Below, piece by piece: positions 6,540-8,170 of a stretch of DNA of 8,170 nt. The stretch lies in the NCBI GenBank assembly GCA_027451185.1, contig DAIDJW010000026.1, positions 1 to 8,170 of the forward strand, in the 5' to 3' direction. The translations under genes and the position numbers were made by a program. This stretch comes from Candidatus Saccharimonadota bacterium (lineage in GTDB: Bacteria; Patescibacteriota; Saccharimonadia; Saccharimonadales; Saccharimonadaceae). The first letter of the stretch is position 1, and each line of letters starts with the position of its first letter. The notes beneath the pieces were generated by a model that worked only from the letters and a program-made list of their open reading frames with translations, did no database searches and was not told the DNA's origin.

Positions 6540-6647
6540 TTAAAATTGGGGGACTACCTTCAAGACAAGATTATTGCCATTATCGGCGATGTAAAAATTG
6601 CCAGAACCGTCAACCTCAACACCGCGCGGACTTCTTAGTTGAGCCAA
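6540..6647 (-). pseudogene. C-terminal remnant of an NHL-repeat beta-propeller protein
   Basis: A 35-codon stretch on the minus strand ends in TAA (6540-6542) and contains SPRGVEVDGSGNFYIADNGN, followed a few residues later by LVLKV. This matches the NHL repeat pattern (P-x-G-V-x-V-D-x-x-G-N-x-Y-I-A-D-x-G-N-N) used in secreted beta-propellers. There is no start codon context and no earlier propeller blade: the frame is closed by a TAG at 6666-6668. It overlaps the end of the P-loop kinase-like fragment in another frame. I read it as the last blade of a lost gene joined to another broken gene. It lies within the roughly 600-base interval between tRNA-Lys and comEC that holds no intact gene. 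Confidence 0.7.
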
Positions 6648-6948
6648 CAATAGCTTCACTTGGGTCTACGGTTTGGTAAATATTATTATAAAGCTCCTCA
6701 AACCCATCATTTGGGACTGAGTATTGACGTTCACTATTTCTCCTGAGCAATTCTTCTTTCTCGGCCCTCAGCACAATACTTGTAGCCTTAAAGCCATAAT
6801 TTTGAGCCATATCAATTAAATGCTTTGCATCCCCCTGGTTAGAATTTGCATTATCCCAAGTAAATAATCCTTCCAACACTAGGTCATAGCCACCATCTTT
6901 TAGGTACTGCTCAAATAAAAGCACCGTATTTTGTTGGCAAACTAGTGC
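6616..6948 (-). pseudogene. P-loop kinase-like (AAA_33/zeta-type) fragment lacking Walker A
   Basis: The open frame runs from just after a TGA (6949-6951) to the stop at 6616, with a GTG at 6924 giving 102 residues. YDLVLEGLF (13-21), the alternation YGFKATSIVLRAEKEELLRRNSER (43-66) and the downstream FEELYNN resemble the middle and C-terminal part of AAA_33 or zeta-toxin-like ATP-binding kinases. There YxVILEG is a core strand and the RRNxxR segment is the lid. The N-terminal Walker A P-loop (GxxGxGKS/T), which should lie some 70 residues earlier, is missing: upstream the same frame has several close stops. The C-terminus runs out of frame into the NHL remnant. It is most likely a decayed gene and catalytically dead, although a short expressed protein cannot be excluded. 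The family call is from recognition only. Confidence 0.6.
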
Positions 6949-7025
6949 TCACTCTCACTAACGTCAGGGACTTTTCGTCCAATTAAGTAGAAACCCCAGG
7001 AGGCGTCTTTACACTTTTGCGTCTG
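6942..7025 (-). pseudogene. Short coding-like fragment of unknown origin
   Basis: A 27-codon minus-strand stretch ending in TAG (6942-6944) encodes a protein-like string with SWGFYLIGRKVPDVSESEH at its end. No start codon is present and the frame is closed a few codons upstream, beyond the tRNA terminator. The composition looks like a genuine protein C-terminus rather than random translation, but I do not recognise it. It abuts the P-loop fragment in another frame, so it may be a further remnant of the same decayed locus or chance. Confidence 0.3.
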
Positions 7026-7031
7026 TAAACT

Positions 7032-7053
7032 AAAAAGCCACCAAATTGGCGGC
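7032..7053 (-). terminator. Rho-independent terminator after tRNA-Lys
   Basis: On the minus strand GCCGCC, a 5-base loop and GGTGGC form a six-pair stem (one G-U pair), directly followed by TTTTT. It lies 27 bases downstream of the tRNA CCA end, the expected place for ending the tRNA transcript. Confidence 0.8.
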
Positions 7054-7080
7054 GATTAGTCTAATCTTTTGAGTTCTTTT

Positions 7081-7157
7081 TGGAGGGACCAGTGGGCTTT
7101 GAACCCACGACATCTTGCTTAAAAGGCAAGCGCTCTAACCAACTGAGCTATGGTCCC
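7081..7157 (-). tRNA. tRNA-Lys (UUU anticodon), CCA encoded
   Basis: The minus strand folds as a complete cloverleaf. The acceptor arms are GGGACCA and TGGTCCC, the D arm GCTC/GAGC with AGTTGGTTA, the anticodon stem CTTGC/GCAAG with loop CTTTTAA, and the T arm GTGGG/CCCAC with loop TTCAAAG. The anticodon TTT reads lysine AAA and AAG codons. The 3' CCA (7081-7083) is encoded in the DNA. Two details are unusual: the discriminator base 73 is U rather than the A usual in bacterial tRNA-Lys, and position 60 of the T loop is G rather than a pyrimidine. It has its own promoter and terminator. Confidence 0.96.
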
Positions 7158-7171
7158 AGATCACTTCACAT

Positions 7172-7200
7172 ATGATACTGCAACAGAGGTCGCTTGTCAA
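7172..7200 (-). promoter_or_regulatory. Strong sigma-70-type promoter of tRNA-Lys
   Basis: The minus strand has a perfect TTGACA (7195-7200), a 17-base spacer and TATCAT (7172-7177), one mismatch from consensus. The expected start is about 8 bases before the mature tRNA 5' end. The -35 hexamer overlaps the TGA stop codon of the membrane protein gene. It is the only near-consensus two-box promoter in the window. Confidence 0.8.
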
Positions 7201-7688
7201 CGCTTATCGCGTCGTCCGGTGTGGTGCTGGGGCGGCTTGGTCAAAAACACATCGAGCACCGCCACCACTAGTCCCACGCTAATAATCATTTGCTTGTTGG
7301 CCGTCAGCCAATTATATGCCTGAACGCCCGTCTGATTAGTAAGCGGTAGCGCGTAGCCCAGCGGCTCAACCAGCAGTGCCAACGCCAAAAGCGTAAACAG
7401 CAGCGCGCCAACGAATCGCGCCAGCGAACTGTGATATTTGGCGCCGTGCAGCAAAATCAGGATTGCCGGAGCCAGCACAATCGCCGACAAAACAAACGAG
7501 TTAGTCAGCGAGTTCATAACGACAAAACCGTGTACCGAAATCGCCTTAGTGATGGCCGGCGCCCAAATAGTGCTCAGCATCGAGCCGGCCGCCAGAGCTA
7601 AACCTAACAACCCAAAGCGGCGTCTAGTTACATAAGCCCACAGGAACAAGGCCAGGCCGATTACCGCAAAAGTCGCGACAACATTCAT
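7197..7688 (-). CDS. Five-helix membrane protein of unknown function
   Basis: I do not recognise this 163-residue protein. It is very hydrophobic, with about five predicted membrane helices (roughly residues 3-20, 26-46, 60-80, 90-107 and 134-150). A basic YVTRRRFG turn lies after the first helix and a basic, His-containing cytoplasmic-looking tail (PPQHHTGRRDKR) ends it. No catalytic motif stands out. The ATG at 7688 is 32 bases after the rimK-like stop and follows a TACAAT box, with no Shine-Dalgarno. Its stop lies inside the tRNA-Lys promoter. Being downstream of the RimK-type ligase on the same strand hints at co-expression but not at a specific role. Confidence 0.85.
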   Translation of the reverse strand: MNVVATFAVIGLALFLWAYVTRRRFGLLGLALAAGSMLSTIWAPAITKAISVHGFVVMNSLTNSFVLSAIVLAPAILILLHGAKYHSSLARFVGALLFTLLALALLVEPLGYALPLTNQTGVQAYNWLTANKQMIISVGLVVAVLDVFLTKPPQHHTGRRDKR

Positions 7689-7694
7689 AACCTA

Positions 7695-7703
7695 ATTGTA
7701 GCA
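7695..7703 (-). promoter_or_regulatory. Extended -10 box before the membrane protein gene
   Basis: The minus strand reads TGCTACAAT, an extended -10 type element whose TACAAT ends 6 bases before the ATG at 7688. No -35 match is evident. A short direct repeat TAAACTC lies just upstream. The spacing again predicts a leaderless message. Confidence 0.5.
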
Positions 7704-7720
7704 GAGTTTACGAGTTTAGC

Positions 7721-8170
7721 TTAAGCACCAACCCGGTCTTTACGGACGCGTCGTTTGGCGTTTTGCTCGACGTATTCAATAATCTTTTCAGCCACGTTAC
7801 GACCGGTGATTTTTTCGATTCCAAAACCAGGGCTGGCGTTCACCTCTAAGATTAGCGGTCCGCGAGCACTACGCATCAGGTCAACGCCGGCAACGTTCAG
7901 TCCCATGGCCTTGGCGGCCTTAACAGCCATCTTCTTTTCTTCGTCAGTCAGTTTAATCGCCGTGCCTTCGCCACCCTTGTGCAGGTTCGATCGAAAATCA
8001 TCGTCCAGGCTTTGGCGCTTCATACTTGCTACTACTCGTCCGCCGACCACAAAGGCCCTAATATCACTACCGCCGGCTTCTTTGACATATTCCTGAATTA
8101 ACACGTTGGTGCCGTCTTCGTTGGTTAGATACAGGGCTTGCAAGACTGATTTAGCCGCTTTTTTACTTTC
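7721..8170 (-). CDS. rimK: RimK-type ATP-grasp ligase, C-terminal 149 residues (partial)
   Basis: The visible part is the ATP-grasp core of the RimK family, ATP-dependent ligases that add glutamate to carboxyl groups; E. coli RimK modifies the C-terminus of ribosomal protein S6. Landmarks in order are VLIQEYVKEAGGSDIRAFVV, SMKRQSLDDDFRSNLHKGG, AKAMGLNVAGVDLMRS and ILEVNASPGFGIEKITG. The Asp of AGVD and the Glu and Asn of EVNASPG are the expected metal and ATP ligands. The N-terminus is beyond 8170, so no start can be given; the frame is open to the window edge. Compared with my recollection of the E. coli protein, one residue is missing after ASPG (FGIEK against LEGIEK). The substrate here is uncertain because the family also includes ligases of coenzyme and amino-acid pathways. 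Confidence 0.9.
   Translation of the reverse strand, partial: ESKKAAKSVLQALYLTNEDGTNVLIQEYVKEAGGSDIRAFVVGGRVVASMKRQSLDDDFRSNLHKGGEGTAIKLTDEEKKMAVKAAKAMGLNVAGVDLMRSARGPLILEVNASPGFGIEKITGRNVAEKIIEYVEQNAKRRVRKDRVGA

Noticed and set aside
6485..7080. Attachment-site duplicate of the tRNA-Lys 3' end
   Set aside because: I looked for a second copy of the T-arm and acceptor sequence in the fragment region and found none, so integration at this tRNA is not proven within the window.
1296..7199. UGA recoded as glycine (genetic code 25)
   Set aside because: TGA ends ruvA, comEC and the membrane protein gene at the expected family or gene boundaries, and no gene needs TGA read as sense.
1803..8096. Plus-strand open frames opposite ruvC, the lamin-tail gene, yebC, the membrane protein gene and the RimK-like gene
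   Set aside because: Each is antisense to a well-supported gene, lacks recognisable domains and has no promoter or ribosome binding site that I can see.
8141..8143. TTG as the start of the RimK-like protein
   Set aside because: The frame stays open to the window edge and the ATP-grasp fold needs a long N-terminal part, so this is an internal leucine of a truncated gene.
1..8170. CRISPR array or insertion sequence
   Set aside because: No regularly spaced direct repeats with unique spacers, no transposase-like protein and no terminal inverted repeats were seen; the only tandem repeats are protein-level ones in the lamin-tail gene.

Overview
The window looks like a chromosomal segment from a Patescibacteria (CPR) bacterium, most likely Saccharibacteria (TM7). 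The evidence is indirect: compact, almost entirely same-strand gene packing, a short ComEC without its C-terminal nuclease-like domain, a lamin-tail surface protein with Cys-rich RNPxTNRC repeats of a style I associate with this group, and roughly balanced GC. TGA is used as the stop of ruvA, comEC and the small membrane protein gene, which argues against the UGA-sense code (code 25) of Gracilibacteria and Absconditabacteria. The assignment rests on recognition, not on a search.

Everything with coding support reads on the minus strand, so transcription runs from high to low coordinates. In that order the layout is: the C-terminal part of a RimK-type ATP-grasp ligase (7721-8170, cut by the window edge); a five-helix membrane protein of unknown role (7197-7688); tRNA-Lys(UUU) with its own strong sigma-70-type promoter and a downstream terminator (7032-7200); about 550 bases of decayed gene fragments (6540-7025); comEC (5039-6484); a 120-base intergenic region with two inverted repeats and two promoter-like boxes; yebC (4196-4918); a secreted, membrane-anchored lamin-tail-domain protein (2374-4146); ruvC (1883-2359); ruvA (1296-1868); an unrecognised 246-residue protein (559-1299); and the N-terminal half of ruvB (1-534, cut by the window edge).

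The core is the widespread yebC-ruvC-ruvA-ruvB neighbourhood. RuvA binds Holliday junctions, RuvB drives branch migration and RuvC cuts the junction. Two extra genes interrupt it: the lamin-tail protein between yebC and ruvC, and the unrecognised gene between ruvA and ruvB, whose start overlaps the ruvA stop as ATGA. ComEC, a DNA uptake channel, lies upstream on the same strand, so imported DNA and recombination functions are near each other, although comEC and yebC appear to be separately promoted.

The most striking pattern is regulatory. Six of the eight protein genes whose start lies in the window have a TANNNT -10-like box ending only 6 to 8 bases before the ATG and no convincing Shine-Dalgarno sequence. 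This suggests leaderless transcription. The exceptions are yebC, which has a GGAG Shine-Dalgarno and a real leader, and the ATGA-coupled gene after ruvA. No mobile element, CRISPR array or clearly novel multi-gene system is visible.
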